A stretch of DNA of 64,000 bases from Burkholderia aenigmatica (GCF_902499175.1 NZ_CABVQC010000032.1:27975-91974), one strand, 5' to 3'; positions 33,546-44,648 are shown, counted from the first letter of the stretch. Program-made: numbers and translations. The notes: generated by a model from the letters alone, not told the origin.

Positions 33546-34496
33546 TCAGTGACGCTGGTCGGTGGCGGGCGCGATGCCCGTCTCGACGCCGGGGGCCGCG
33601 AACAGCTGCGCGACGTCGACCGGATCGAATTCGTAGCGCTGATTGCAGAACTCGCAATGGATCTCGACGTGGCCGCGCTCGACGATCACGCTGTCGACTT
33701 CTTCGCGGCCGAGCATGCGCAGCATCGCGCCGACCTTCTCGCGCGAGCACGAGCACTGGAAGCGCGTGCCGGCCGGTTCGAAGTGCTGCACGTTTTCCTG
33801 CCAGAACAGCCGGCGGAACACTACTTCCGGTTCGACCTCGAGCAGTTCCTGCGCGGACAGCGTGCCGCCGAGCGTGCAGACGCGCTCCCACGTATCGGTA
33901 TCGGTTTCGGCGTTACGCGGCACGATGCCGCCGTCGCCCGGCAGCTTCTGCAGCAGCATGCCGACCGCGCGGTCGCGATCGGCTGCGAGCCACATCCGCG
34001 TGTCGAGCTGCTCCGAATGATGCATGTAATGCTCGAGCACCTGCGAGACGGATTCGAGCGGGCCGTCGACGCCGTTCAGCGGCACGATGCCCTGGTACGG
34101 CTGCTGGCCCGGCAGCTTGTCGGCCGGGTCGAGCGTGATCACGCAACGGCCGTGACCGCTCGCATTGACGAGCGACGGGAAGCTCGTATCGTCGCCGATC
34201 GTCTGAGCGGCATCGCCGGCGAACTTCGCGGTGGCCCGCATCGACAGATCCGAACCGCACTGGACGACCAGCATCTGGACCGGCCCGTCGCCGAAGATCT
34301 GCATGATCAGGGTGCCGTTGAATTTCAGGTTCGCGGACAGCAGCGCGCACGCGGCCATCATCTCGCCGAGCACCGTGCGCACGGGGGCAGGGTAGTCGCG
34401 GCGGGAGAGCACTTCCTGCCACGTATTGCGCAGCGAAACGATCTCGCCACGCACGGGCGCCGCATTGAACATGAATTTCTGTAACTGGTCGCTCAC
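33546..34496 (-). CDS. hslO: Redox-regulated chaperone Hsp33
   Basis: 316 residues from GTG 34496 (SDQLQKFMFNAA), preceded by AAGGAAG. The redox-switch zinc site near the C-terminus is complete: CSC (RFQCSCSREKV) and CEFC (IHCEFCNQRYEF). On oxidation these Cys release zinc and activate the holdase. The N-terminal substrate-binding domain includes LLSANLKFNGTLIMQIFGDGP. It runs 25 bp behind the carbonic anhydrase gene on the same strand. Confidence 0.95.
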   Translation of the reverse strand: MSDQLQKFMFNAAPVRGEIVSLRNTWQEVLSRRDYPAPVRTVLGEMMAACALLSANLKFNGTLIMQIFGDGPVQMLVVQCGSDLSMRATAKFAGDAAQTIGDDTSFPSLVNASGHGRCVITLDPADKLPGQQPYQGIVPLNGVDGPLESVSQVLEHYMHHSEQLDTRMWLAADRDRAVGMLLQKLPGDGGIVPRNAETDTDTWERVCTLGGTLSAQELLEVEPEVVFRRLFWQENVQHFEPAGTRFQCSCSREKVGAMLRMLGREEVDSVIVERGHVEIHCEFCNQRYEFDPVDVAQLFAAPGVETGIAPATDQRH

Positions 34497-34521
34497 TCTT
34501 CTTCCTTGAAATCCGTGCGAA

Positions 34522-35046
34522 TCACCCGATCCGCACGAGTTGCTCCTTGAAATGCGCACGCCGCTCGACGTACGTCTTCGCGTTCGTGCGCAGCCGCGCA
34601 ATGTCTTCCGCCGACAGCTCGCGCACGACTTTCGCCGGTGCGCCGAGAATCAGCGAGTTGTCCGGGAACGTCTTGCCTTCCGTCACGACCGCGCCGGCAC
34701 CAACCAGACAGTTGCGGCCGATGACCGCTCCATTCAAGACCACCGCCTGGATACCGACCAGCGAACCTTCGCCGATCGTGCAGCCGTGCAGCATGGCCTG
34801 GTGCCCGATCGTCACGTATTCGGCAATCGTCAGCGGGAAGCCGGGGTCCGTATGCAGTACCGCGCCTTCCTGGACGTTGCTGCCCACGCCGACGGTAATC
34901 GTCTCGTTGTCGCCACGAATCGTCGCGCCGAACCAGACGCTCGCGTTCTCCTCGAGCACGACCTTGCCGATGATGGCCGCCGTATCGGCGACGAATACGC
35001 TTTCGTGGATCGTCGGGGCCGTATCGCCCAGCTTGTAGATCGTCAC
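34522..35046 (-). CDS. Gamma-class carbonic anhydrase-like protein (left-handed beta-helix)
   Basis: 174 residues from GTG 35046 with AAGGAG upstream. Hexapeptide-repeat beta-helix throughout (IIGKVVLEENASVWFGATIRGDN, VGSNVQEGAVLHTD, IGHQAMLHGCTIGEGSLVGIQAVVLNGAVIG). The zinc-binding trio is in place (H of VLHTD, both H of GHQAMLHG), as in the Cam/YrdA/PaaY family. Homologues hydrate CO2 or bind metals with weak activity, so actual catalysis is unproven. A C-terminal helix (ELSAEDIARLRTNAKTYVERRAHF) packs on the helix prism. Likely an operon with hslO. Confidence 0.9.
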   Translation of the reverse strand: MTIYKLGDTAPTIHESVFVADTAAIIGKVVLEENASVWFGATIRGDNETITVGVGSNVQEGAVLHTDPGFPLTIAEYVTIGHQAMLHGCTIGEGSLVGIQAVVLNGAVIGRNCLVGAGAVVTEGKTFPDNSLILGAPAKVVRELSAEDIARLRTNAKTYVERRAHFKEQLVRIG

Positions 35047-35203
35047 GGTGTCTCCTTGTCTCTTCGATGATGGGCGCCGGTAGAATGGCGCGTCTGGTTT
35101 GCCCGGCGCATTCGCATTGCTGCGTTGCGCCGCGGAACAATCGCCTATTGTAAACCGTCGCGTGCGTGCGCTCCCGGGCTGCGCACGCGGGGTGTCCCCG
35201 TTT

Positions 35204-36061
35204 ATGAGCATGGAGTCTTCTTCTTTCGGCAATGCGCCGGCCTGCGTGCGCCGCGCCGCGCTCGCCGCGCAGCGTGACACCGAACCCGCGGCCAAGGCCG
35301 CCCGGGTGCGCGCGCTCCACGAGGCGCTGCTGGCCGGGCAGGCGGCGATCGCCCCGTCGCTCGAGTTGCCCGAACCGGCCGATCTGCCCGGCCGCCCGGT
35401 GCGGCCGCCGCTCGTCGAGCCGCGCCAGCTCGAGCGCCGCAGCATGCGTTCGCCCGAAGGGCGCGCCGTGCTGCTGCACGCGCTGGCCCATATCGAGTTC
35501 AATGCGATCAATCTGGCGCTCGACGCGGTCTGGCGTTTCGCGGGCCTGCCGGGCGCGTTCTACGCGGACTGGCTGAAGGTGGCGGCCGAGGAGGCCTATC
35601 ACTTCACGCTGCTGTCCGACCGTCTGGCGGCATTCGGGCATGCGTACGGCGATTTTCCCGCGCACAACGGTCTGTGGGAGATGTGCGAGCGAACCAAGGG
35701 CGACGTGCTGGCGCGCATGGCGCTCGTACCGCGCACGCTCGAGGCCCGCGGGCTCGATGCATCGCCGCCGATCCGCGCTCGGCTCGTCCAGGCGGGCGAC
35801 GATGCGTCGGCCGCGATCCTCGACGTGATCCTGCGCGACGAAATCGGCCATGTCGCGATCGGCAACCACTGGTTCCGGCACCTGTGCGACGAGGCCGGCC
35901 GCGATCCGGTGCCGACCTACCGGCAGCTCGCCGAGCAGTACCATGCGCCGCGGCTGCGGGGGCCGTTCAATTTCGATGCGCGTCGCGATGCGGGATTCGA
36001 GCAGGCCGAACTCGACGAACTGGCCGCGCAGGACGGAGCGGACGGAAGCGCGCCACGCTAG
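35204..36061 (+). CDS. DUF455-family ferritin-like protein
   Basis: 285 residues from ATG 35204 (a second ATG two codons later is equally possible). Diiron-type ligand motifs of the ferritin-like superfamily: HIEFNAINLALD, AAEEAYHFTLLSDRL and LRDEIGHVAIGNHWFRHL, i.e. ExxH-type pairs on a four-helix bundle. The C-terminus FNFDARRDAGFEQAELDEL is conserved in this family. Related to MiaE-like hydroxylases, but substrate and redox role are unknown. It is transcribed divergently from the carbonic anhydrase gene. Confidence 0.82.
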   Translation: MSMESSSFGNAPACVRRAALAAQRDTEPAAKAARVRALHEALLAGQAAIAPSLELPEPADLPGRPVRPPLVEPRQLERRSMRSPEGRAVLLHALAHIEFNAINLALDAVWRFAGLPGAFYADWLKVAAEEAYHFTLLSDRLAAFGHAYGDFPAHNGLWEMCERTKGDVLARMALVPRTLEARGLDASPPIRARLVQAGDDASAAILDVILRDEIGHVAIGNHWFRHLCDEAGRDPVPTYRQLAEQYHAPRLRGPFNFDARRDAGFEQAELDELAAQDGADGSAPR

Positions 36062-36147
36062 CCGGCTCGCGTTCGGGGGCGTTTCGGCGGCTGTCAGCCG
36101 TCCCGTGTGCCCGGTAGATGGCGTTTGCCGGCGGCCCCTCGCGTCCT

Positions 36148-36167
36148 GGCACCGCTAGAGCGGTGCC
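36148..36167 (+). other. Hairpin between the DUF455 gene and the hydrolase gene
   Basis: GGCACCGC-TAGA-GCGGTGCC, perfect 8-bp stem, no T-run. It could end the upstream transcript with Rho or stabilise a 3' end. Confidence 0.4.
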
Positions 36168-36202
36168 TCGATTGCCGGACACCGGAAGGAGGGCGTCGCC
36201 GC

Positions 36203-36208
36203 TATAAT
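36203..36208 (+). promoter_or_regulatory. -10 element upstream of the second alpha/beta hydrolase
   Basis: TATAAT 31 bases before ATG 36240, with no clear -35 at standard spacing. Confidence 0.4.
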
Positions 36209-36239
36209 CGAACGATCATTCTTTTTTCTGGCGGCTGCA

Positions 36240-37130
36240 ATGAGTGCCTCGAGTTCTGTTTCCGATTTCGTCACGGTGCGCGGCGTCAAGCTGCATGTCC
36301 GGCGCTGGGGCCGGCCCGATGCGCCGACGCTGTTCATGCTGCACGGCTGGATGGACGTCGCGGCGTCGTTCCAGTTCGTCGTCGATGCGCTCGCGGGCGA
36401 CTGGCAGGTGATCGCCCCCGATGCGCGCGGTTTCGGGCTGTCCGACTGGCCGGTCGCGCGGCAGGGCGGCGGCCATTACTGGTTCCACGAATACCTCGGC
36501 GACCTCGATGCGCTCGTCGACCACTATGCGCCGACCGGCGAAGTCAACCTGGTCGGGCACAGCATGGGCGCGAACGTCGTGTGCCTGTATGCCGGCGCGC
36601 GGCCGGAGCGCGTGCGGCGCGTGGTCGATCTCGAGGGTTTCGGGCTCGCGCCCGCGCGGGCCGAGCAGGCGCCGCGCCGGCTGCGCGGCTGGCTGGACGA
36701 GTTGCGCGAACCGCCCGCGCTGCGCCCTTATGCGTCGCTCGACGACGTGGCGGCGCGCCTGACCAAGACCAATCCGCGGCTCGCACCGCACCGCGCCGCG
36801 TTCCTCGCCGCGCACTGGTCGAAGCGCGGCGACGACGGCCTCTATCACCTGCTGGCCGACCCGGCGCACAAGATGCCGGGCCCGCAGCTGTACCGGCTCG
36901 ACGAAGTGATGGCCACCTGGGCGCAGGTGCGCGCGAAGGTGCTGCACGTCGAGGCCGTCAATTCGCCGACGCTGGCGCACATCGCCGGCGACATCCCGCT
37001 GCCGGAATTCAAGGCGCGTTTCAACGCGTTCCCCGACTGGCGCGAGAAGCTCGTCGAGGATGCCGGCCACATGGTGCATCACGACCAGCCCGAGCAGATC
37101 GCGGCGCTGATCGAGGCGTTCTGCGCGTAA
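36240..37130 (+). CDS. Alpha/beta hydrolase
   Basis: 296 residues. Core motifs: oxyanion HGWMDVAASF, DARGFGLSDWP, nucleophile elbow GHSMGAN, acid candidate after VLHVEAVNSP, and catalytic His in DAGHMVHHDQPEQIA. A helical cap is at ~140-215. It resembles epoxide-hydrolase/esterase-type enzymes, but the substrate cannot be told. It is followed 72 bp later by the PHP gene. It is unrelated in sequence to the hydrolase at 27532 beyond the fold. Confidence 0.85.
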   Translation: MSASSSVSDFVTVRGVKLHVRRWGRPDAPTLFMLHGWMDVAASFQFVVDALAGDWQVIAPDARGFGLSDWPVARQGGGHYWFHEYLGDLDALVDHYAPTGEVNLVGHSMGANVVCLYAGARPERVRRVVDLEGFGLAPARAEQAPRRLRGWLDELREPPALRPYASLDDVAARLTKTNPRLAPHRAAFLAAHWSKRGDDGLYHLLADPAHKMPGPQLYRLDEVMATWAQVRAKVLHVEAVNSPTLAHIAGDIPLPEFKARFNAFPDWREKLVEDAGHMVHHDQPEQIAALIEAFCA

Positions 37131-37202
37131 GCGCGCTGCGGCAGCGGCGGGGCAGGCGGGCGGCGCATTGCCGCGTTGCAGTAGAATGAAGCCTTACCTG
37201 CC

Positions 37203-38042
37203 ATGCCGACAATGAACGCCGATCTCCACTGCCATTCGAATGTTTCCGACGGGTTGCTGTCGCCTGCCGACGTCGCGCGCCGCGCCCATGCCGGCGGCGT
37301 GACCCTGTGGGCGCTGACCGACCACGACGAGATCGGCGGCCAGGCGGCGGCGCGCAGCGAGGCGGAAGCGCTCGGCATGCGCTACCTGAGCGGCGTCGAG
37401 ATTTCGGTCACGTGGGCGTCGCGCACCGTGCACATCGTCGGCCTGAATGTCGATCCCGCGAACCAGGTGCTCGTCGACGGCCTGTACCGTACGCGCCACG
37501 GCCGCGCGGCGCGTGCGGTGGCGATTGGCGAACAGCTCGCCACGCTCGGCATTCCCGGCGCGTACGAAGGCGCGCTGAAGTACGTGTCGAATCCCGACCT
37601 GATCTCGCGCACGCACTTCGCCCGCTTTCTCGTCGAGAACGGCCATGCCACGTCGACGTCCGATGTGTTCGATCGCATGCTCGGCGACGGCAAGCCCGGG
37701 TTCGTCCCGCACCGCTGGGCGACGCTTCCCGACGCCGTCGCGTGGATTCGGGCGGCCGGCGGCGAAGCCGTGGTCGCGCATCCGGGCCGTTACCGCTATA
37801 CGCCCGTCGAATTCGACGCGTTCTTCGGCGAGTTCATCGATCTGGGCGGCCGCGCGATCGAGGTCGTCACGGGCAGCCATACACCCGATCAGTACCGCGA
37901 ATACGCGGACGTCGCACGCCGCTTCGGCTTCGAAGCGTCGCGCGGCTCGGATTTCCATGCGCCAGGCGAGGGCCGTGTCGAGCTCGGCAGCCTGCCGCCG
38001 TTGCCGCCCGACCTGACACCGGTCTGGGAGCGCTGGCTCTGA
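37203..38042 (+). CDS. PHP-domain phosphoesterase (YciV/RNase AM type)
   Basis: 279 residues; a second ATG three codons in (NADLHCHS) is an alternative start. PHP motifs: DLHCHSNVSDG, WALTDHDEIGG, SGVEIS, VVAHPGRY, and SRGSDFHAPGE, which together form the trinuclear metal site. E. coli YciV (Rnm, RNase AM) trims 5' ends of rRNAs and hydrolyses 3',5'-nucleoside bisphosphates. The next gene is yciO, reproducing the E. coli yciV-yciO neighbourhood and supporting the assignment. Confidence 0.9.
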   Translation: MPTMNADLHCHSNVSDGLLSPADVARRAHAGGVTLWALTDHDEIGGQAAARSEAEALGMRYLSGVEISVTWASRTVHIVGLNVDPANQVLVDGLYRTRHGRAARAVAIGEQLATLGIPGAYEGALKYVSNPDLISRTHFARFLVENGHATSTSDVFDRMLGDGKPGFVPHRWATLPDAVAWIRAAGGEAVVAHPGRYRYTPVEFDAFFGEFIDLGGRAIEVVTGSHTPDQYREYADVARRFGFEASRGSDFHAPGEGRVELGSLPPLPPDLTPVWERWL

Positions 38043-38114
38043 CACCGGGCGGCGGCCTGCCGCCCGCGTTGCCTCTGGCGCGCGCATCCGACTTTTCCCC
38101 CTTTACGACCCCCC

Positions 38115-38747
38115 ATGTCCCAGTTCTTCAGGATTCACCCGGATAATCCGCAGCCGCGCCTGATCAAGCAGGCCGTGGAGATCGTCAGCAAGGGCGGCGT
38201 GATCGCGATGCCGACCGATTCGAGCTATGCGCTCGCGTGCCATCTCGACGACAAGGACGCGGTCGAGCGCGTGCGCCGGATTCGCGGCCTCGACGAGAAG
38301 CAGCACCTGTCGCTGCTCGTGCGCGACCTGTCGGAGCTCGCCAATTTCGCGATGGTCGACAACCGCCAGTACCGGCAGATCAAGTCGGTGACGCCCGGCC
38401 CGTACGTCTTCATCCTGCAGGCGACGAAGGAAGTGCCGCGCCGGCTGTCGCACCCGTCGCGCAAGACGATCGGGCTGCGCGTGCCCGATCATGCGATCAC
38501 GCTCGCGTTGCTCGAATCGCTCGGCCAGCCGTTGCTCGGCACGACGCTGATCTTGCCGCCGGACGACGAGCCGCTCAACGATCCCGAAGAAATCCGCGAT
38601 CGGCTCGAGAAACAGGTCGACCTCGTGATCGACGGCGGCGCGTGCCCGCGTGAGCCGTCGACGGTGATCGACCTGACCGGCGACGAGCCCGAGCTCGTGC
38701 GCGCGGGGCGCGGCGCGCTCGAGCCGTTCGGACTCTCGGCGGCGTAA
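38115..38747 (+). CDS. yciO: YciO-family (Sua5/TsaC-like) protein
   Basis: 210 residues. The YrdC/Sua5 fold is seen in GGVIAMPTDSSYALAC, KQHLSLLVRDLSELANFA, TPGPYVFILQATKEVPRR, RKTIGLRVPDH and EPSTVIDLTGD. YciO is a paralogue of TsaC, the threonylcarbamoyl-AMP synthase for tRNA t6A, but with a distinct and less certain role. The PTDSSYAL variant is YciO-like. Neighbouring PHP gene supports YciO over TsaC. Confidence 0.9.
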   Translation: MSQFFRIHPDNPQPRLIKQAVEIVSKGGVIAMPTDSSYALACHLDDKDAVERVRRIRGLDEKQHLSLLVRDLSELANFAMVDNRQYRQIKSVTPGPYVFILQATKEVPRRLSHPSRKTIGLRVPDHAITLALLESLGQPLLGTTLILPPDDEPLNDPEEIRDRLEKQVDLVIDGGACPREPSTVIDLTGDEPELVRAGRGALEPFGLSAA

Positions 38748-38796
38748 GCGCGCCGTTCCATTTTTTGCGCGAGTGCGCTTGTTACAATAACGCGAT

Positions 38797-39459
38797 ATGG
38801 ATGCCTCCCTGATACAGACCATCGCCGTCTACGCGCTACCCGTGATCTTCGCGATCACGTTGCACGAGGCCGCGCATGGCTACGCCGCCCGCCTGCTCGG
38901 CGACAATACCGCCTACGTGATGGGGCGCGTGTCGTTCAACCCGATGCGTCACATCGATCCGATCGGCACGATCGCGATCCCGCTCGTGATGTATTTCCTG
39001 ACTGGCGGCGCGTTCCTGTTCGGCTATGCGAAGCCGGTGCCGGTGTCGTTCGGCAACCTGCGCGATCCGCGCTGGGGCAGCCTGTGGGTATCGCTCGCGG
39101 GCCCGGCCTGCAACTTCGTGCAGGCGCTGATCTGGGGCGTGCTGACGCTCGTGCTGCCTGCCGTCGGCATCGACGAGCCGTTCTTCACGCGGATGGCGTT
39201 TGCCGGCGTCAGCGCGAACCTCGTGCTCGGCGTGCTGAACCTGTTTCCGCTGCCGCCGCTCGACGGCGGCCGCATCCTGGCGGCGCTGCTGCCGACGAAG
39301 CAATCGATCGCGCTGTCGCGCATCGAGCCGTACGGTTTCATCATCGTCCTCGTGCTGGTCGCGACGGGCGTGCTGACGAACTTCTGGCTGCGCCCGCTCG
39401 TCAACGTCGGCTACGCCGTCCTGAGCGCCATCCTGTCCCCATTCGCTTCGCTTCTCTAA
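38797..39459 (+). CDS. Site-2 protease-type membrane metalloprotease (M50)
   Basis: 220 residues, about five hydrophobic helices. The zinc site HEAAHG (HExxH) is in the first helix, and the second motif NLFPLPPLDGGR supplies the Asp ligand. It is the minimal S2P core without a PDZ domain, so not RseP but the widespread M50B 'YwhC-like' type. Substrates unknown. It sits 8 bp before trpS, so translation may be linked. A TACAAT at 38783-38788 could be its -10 box. Confidence 0.9.
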   Translation: MDASLIQTIAVYALPVIFAITLHEAAHGYAARLLGDNTAYVMGRVSFNPMRHIDPIGTIAIPLVMYFLTGGAFLFGYAKPVPVSFGNLRDPRWGSLWVSLAGPACNFVQALIWGVLTLVLPAVGIDEPFFTRMAFAGVSANLVLGVLNLFPLPPLDGGRILAALLPTKQSIALSRIEPYGFIIVLVLVATGVLTNFWLRPLVNVGYAVLSAILSPFASLL

Positions 39460-39467
39460 CGACAATC

Positions 39468-40670
<1,203 letters not shown>

Positions 40671-40678
40671 TCGACCGC

Positions 40679-41281
40679 ATGAGCGCATCCGTCATCGCCG
40701 CCGCGGGCGGCCACGTCGCCCAGGCCGAGCCGTCGCGCTGGGTCGCGCAATGGTCGCGGCTCGTGCCGCCAGGCGGCGCGGTGCTGGATGTCGCTGCGGG
40801 CGGCGGCCGCCATGCGCGCTGGTTCGCGTCGCACGGGCATCCGGTCGTCGCACTCGACCGCGACCCGGCCGCGCTGGCCGCGTTGCGGGCGATCCCGGGC
40901 GTCGATGCCCGCGACGCCGATCTCGAAGGCGCGCCGTGGCCGTTGCCGGCCGGCGAGCCGTTTTCGGCGGTGATCGTCACGAATTATCTGCATCGTCCGC
41001 TCTGGCCCCATCTGCTCGATGCGGTGGCGCCGGGCGGCGTGCTCATCTACGAAACCTTCGCGCAAGGAAACGAAACGGTCGGGAAACCGTCCAACCCCGC
41101 GTTCCTGCTCGCCCCGGGCGAGCTGCTGGACGCCGTGCACGGCCGCCTGCGGGTGGTCGCGTACGAGGACGGGTTCGTCGCCGCGCCGCGCGAGGCGTTC
41201 GTCCAGCGTCTCTGCGCAATGCGCGAGGGCGCGACCCCGAAGGCGGGGGCGGGAATTCCACGTTACGAACTGCCCGGCTAA
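40679..41281 (+). CDS. SAM-dependent methyltransferase (class I)
   Basis: 200 residues. Motif I VLDVAAGGGRHARW binds SAM, acidic motif II VVALDRDPAAL, post-I DARDADLEGAPWPL, and motif IV FSAVIVTNYLHRPL. It is a short single-domain Rossmann methyltransferase without a recognisable target domain. Substrate unknown. Packed between trpS (8 bp) and dapA (46 bp), so probably transcribed with trpS. Confidence 0.85.
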   Translation: MSASVIAAAGGHVAQAEPSRWVAQWSRLVPPGGAVLDVAAGGGRHARWFASHGHPVVALDRDPAALAALRAIPGVDARDADLEGAPWPLPAGEPFSAVIVTNYLHRPLWPHLLDAVAPGGVLIYETFAQGNETVGKPSNPAFLLAPGELLDAVHGRLRVVAYEDGFVAAPREAFVQRLCAMREGATPKAGAGIPRYELPG

Positions 41282-41286
41282 TCCGC

Positions 41287-41292
41287 TACAAT
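41287..41292 (+). promoter_or_regulatory. -10 element of dapA
   Basis: TACAAT 35 bases before the dapA ATG; a weak TTACGA lies 18 bp upstream within the end of the previous gene. Confidence 0.35.
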
Positions 41293-41327
41293 CTCAACGT
41301 TTACCGGTACATAATCTCTCGCGTTTC

Positions 41328-42233
<906 letters not shown>

Positions 42234-42344
42234 TGCCGAGGCGGCCGCGTCCTGCGGCCGCCGGCTCGAACCCTGATCAACCCGCACCGGCCGGCTCCGT
42301 CCGGCGCCGCTCCTGACGAGCGTTCTAGCAAGACGAAGGATTTC

Positions 42345-43490
42345 ATGAAACGTTTCGCCTTTTCCTCTCGCGCCATCCAGATGTCGGTGATGGCGCTGGC
42401 GCTGGGCGCGCTCGCCGGCTGCGATACGCTGAACGACTATCTGGCCCCCGACCGGGTCAACTACAAGAACACCGGTTCGGCGCCGCCGCTCGCGGTGCCG
42501 AGCGACCTGAAGCCGGTGCCGACGACGCAGCAGTTCGTCGCGCCGCCGAGCAACGCCGGCCTCGGTACGCTGCCGCCGCGGGTCACGACGCAGGCTGGCA
42601 ACGCGACCGACGGCATCCCGAGCGCGCAGGATCCGCTCGGCATGCACATCGAGCGCGACGGCGACCGCCGCTGGCTCGTCGTCGATGGCCGCATGCCCGA
42701 GCAGCTGTGGCCGATCCTGAAGGAGTTCTGGCAGGAGAACGGCTTCTCGCTGAAGACCGATGCACCGTCGACGGGCATCATGGCCACCGACTGGGCCGAA
42801 AACCGCGCGAACATCCCGGACGACTGGTTCCGTCGCACGATCGGCAAGGTCATCGATTTCGCATACTCGTCCGGCACGCGCGACCGCTTCCGTACGCTCG
42901 TGAACCGCACGTCGGACGGCAACACCGACATCTCGATCACGCACAGCGCGATGGAGGAAATGATGGTCGGCCCGCAGGGCGGCACGTCGTCGCGCTGGGA
43001 AGAGCGTCCGCGTAACCCGGTGCTCGAAGCAGTGTTCCTGTCGAAGCTGATGCAGAAGTTCGGCCTGACCGATACGCAGGCGAAGCAACTGCTGACCGAT
43101 GCGCGTCCCGCGACGGCACCGGCGCAGGTCAGCGACACGAGCAGCGGCGGCGCAACGCTGCAGCTGGCCGAGTCGTTCGACCGCGCATGGCTGCGCGTGG
43201 GCCTGGCACTCGACCGCACCAACTTCGCGGTCGACAATCGCGATCGCGAGAAGGGTGTGTACACCGTGCGCTATGCGAACACGATGGAAGAACTCAAGCG
43301 CGACGGCCTGTTCGGCAAACTGTTCTACGGCGGTCCGTCGGCCGCGAAGCCGGGCAAGGAATTCATGGTCAACGTGCGCGCGCAGGGCAACGGCAGCACG
43401 CAGGTCGCGGTGGTCGGTGCAAACGGTCAGGTCGACAACTCGTCGGACGCGCAGCGGATCATTTCGCTGCTCCACGCGCAGCTGAACTGA
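42345..43490 (+). CDS. bamC: Outer membrane assembly lipoprotein BamC
   Basis: 381 residues, GAAGGA before ATG. The signal peptide ends in lipobox LAGC, giving an N-terminal lipid-modified Cys at ~26. An unstructured BamD-binding segment follows (DYLAPDRVNYKNTGSAPPLAVP). Two helix-grip domains come next (WLVVDGRMPEQLWPILKEFWQENGF; ESFDRAWLRVGLALDRTNFAVDNRDREKGVYTV). It belongs to the BAM complex that inserts beta-barrel proteins. Located after dapA in the conserved pair. Confidence 0.95.
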   Translation: MKRFAFSSRAIQMSVMALALGALAGCDTLNDYLAPDRVNYKNTGSAPPLAVPSDLKPVPTTQQFVAPPSNAGLGTLPPRVTTQAGNATDGIPSAQDPLGMHIERDGDRRWLVVDGRMPEQLWPILKEFWQENGFSLKTDAPSTGIMATDWAENRANIPDDWFRRTIGKVIDFAYSSGTRDRFRTLVNRTSDGNTDISITHSAMEEMMVGPQGGTSSRWEERPRNPVLEAVFLSKLMQKFGLTDTQAKQLLTDARPATAPAQVSDTSSGGATLQLAESFDRAWLRVGLALDRTNFAVDNRDREKGVYTVRYANTMEELKRDGLFGKLFYGGPSAAKPGKEFMVNVRAQGNGSTQVAVVGANGQVDNSSDAQRIISLLHAQLN

Positions 43491-43494
43491 GCGC

Positions 43495-44271
43495 GTGCGA
43501 TTCGCCAGCCTCGGAAGCGGCAGCGAAGGCAACGCGCTGGTCGTCGAGGCCTCGAGCGGCACGACGACCACCCGCGTGCTGCTCGACTGCGGCTTTTCTG
43601 CCAAGGAGGTCGAGCGCCGGCTCGGCCGACTCAATCTCTGCATCGGCGATCTCGATGCGATCCTCATAACCCATGAACACAGCGACCACGTCGGCAGTGC
43701 GCTGACGCTCGCCCGCCGCGCATCGCTGCCGCTCTACATGAGCTGGGGTACCGCGCGCGCGGTCGGCGCGGACGAGGCCGACGTCGATCTCCACGTGCTG
43801 TGGGGCGACGAGACGGCCGCGATCCGCGATCTGGCCGTGATGCCCTATACGGTCCCTCACGATGCGCGCGAACCGCTCCAGTTCGTCTTTATGGACGGCT
43901 CCAGCCGGCTCGGCGTGCTGACGGACGTCGGGATGGCCACGCCGCACATCACGGCCGTCCTGAGCGGTTGTGACGCGCTGGTGCTCGAATCCAACCACGA
44001 CACCGCGATGCTGGCCGGGAGCCGCTATCCGCAGTCGCTGAAGGCGCGCATCGGCGGCAACCACGGCCACCTGAGCAACGACGCCGCGGCGGATATCCTC
44101 GCGTCGCTCGAACGCAGCCGCCTCCAGCACCTGGTCGCGGCGCACCTGAGCCAGCAGAACAACCTGCCGGAGCTGGTCCGCCAGGCGTTTGGCGGGGTAC
44201 TGGGGACGAGCGGGGAGGACGTGATCGTGGCCACGCAGGACGCGGGCTTCGACTGGCTCACGCTCGGATGA
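43495..44271 (+). CDS. MBL-fold metallohydrolase (YycJ/WalJ-like)
   Basis: 258 residues from GTG 43495, only 4 bp after the bamC stop, so likely translationally coupled. Metallo-beta-lactamase motifs: ITHEHSDHVG, VPHDAREP, LESNHD, and a late HGHLSN. The N-terminus FASLGSGSEGNALVVE is typical of the YycJ family, which are 5'-3' exonuclease-like DNA repair enzymes. Exact activity here is inferred only from family. Confidence 0.9.
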   Translation: MRFASLGSGSEGNALVVEASSGTTTTRVLLDCGFSAKEVERRLGRLNLCIGDLDAILITHEHSDHVGSALTLARRASLPLYMSWGTARAVGADEADVDLHVLWGDETAAIRDLAVMPYTVPHDAREPLQFVFMDGSSRLGVLTDVGMATPHITAVLSGCDALVLESNHDTAMLAGSRYPQSLKARIGGNHGHLSNDAAADILASLERSRLQHLVAAHLSQQNNLPELVRQAFGGVLGTSGEDVIVATQDAGFDWLTLG

Positions 44272-44337
44272 GCGGGGCAGGGCCGCTGCGGCGGCCCGGT
44301 GCAACTGCCGGGCGACACGCGCGCAAACGGCAGACGT

Positions 44338-44368
44338 AAAAAAACCGGCCCTCGGGCCGGTTTTTTTT
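44338..44368. terminator. Bidirectional terminator MBL gene / Ala-rich lipoprotein gene
   Basis: A7, stem CCGGCC, loop CTCG, stem GGCCGG, T8. Confidence 0.93.
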
Positions 44369-44384
44369 CAGCTGACGCTGAGGC

Positions 44385-44648
44385 TTACTGGCTTGCGCCC
44401 GAAGCCGGAGCAGCCGTCGCTGCCGAAGCAGCCGACGCCACTGCAGCAGCAGCGTCGCTCGCAGCAGCCGTTGCCGACGAAGCAGCGGCCGTAGCGTCGC
44501 TCGCAGCACCGGCAACTGCCGAAGCAGCCGTCGAAGCAGCAGCAGCTGCGTCGCTTGCAGCCGACGAAGCAGCTTGATCAGCGCTCTTGTTGCAAGCAGC
44601 CAGTGCAACAGCAGCCAACAGGGAAGCTACGAGGAGGGATTTCTTCAT
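44385..44648 (-). CDS. Low-complexity Ala/Ser-rich small lipoprotein
   Basis: 87 residues from ATG 44648, with AAGGA seven bases upstream (a GTG two codons earlier is ignored). Signal peptide MKKSLLVASLLAAVALAA with lipobox LAAC-N. The mature part is almost only Ala, Ser, Thr, Asp and Val, with blocks recurring about every 11 residues (ASDAAAAA, AASAVAGAASD, ATAAASSATAA). It should form a long amphipathic or alanine-zipper helix. It lacks a C-terminal Lys, so it is not a Braun lipoprotein crosslinked to the wall. Function unknown. Confidence 0.75.
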   Translation of the reverse strand: MKKSLLVASLLAAVALAACNKSADQAASSAASDAAAAASTAASAVAGAASDATAAASSATAAASDAAAAVASAASAATAAPASGASQ

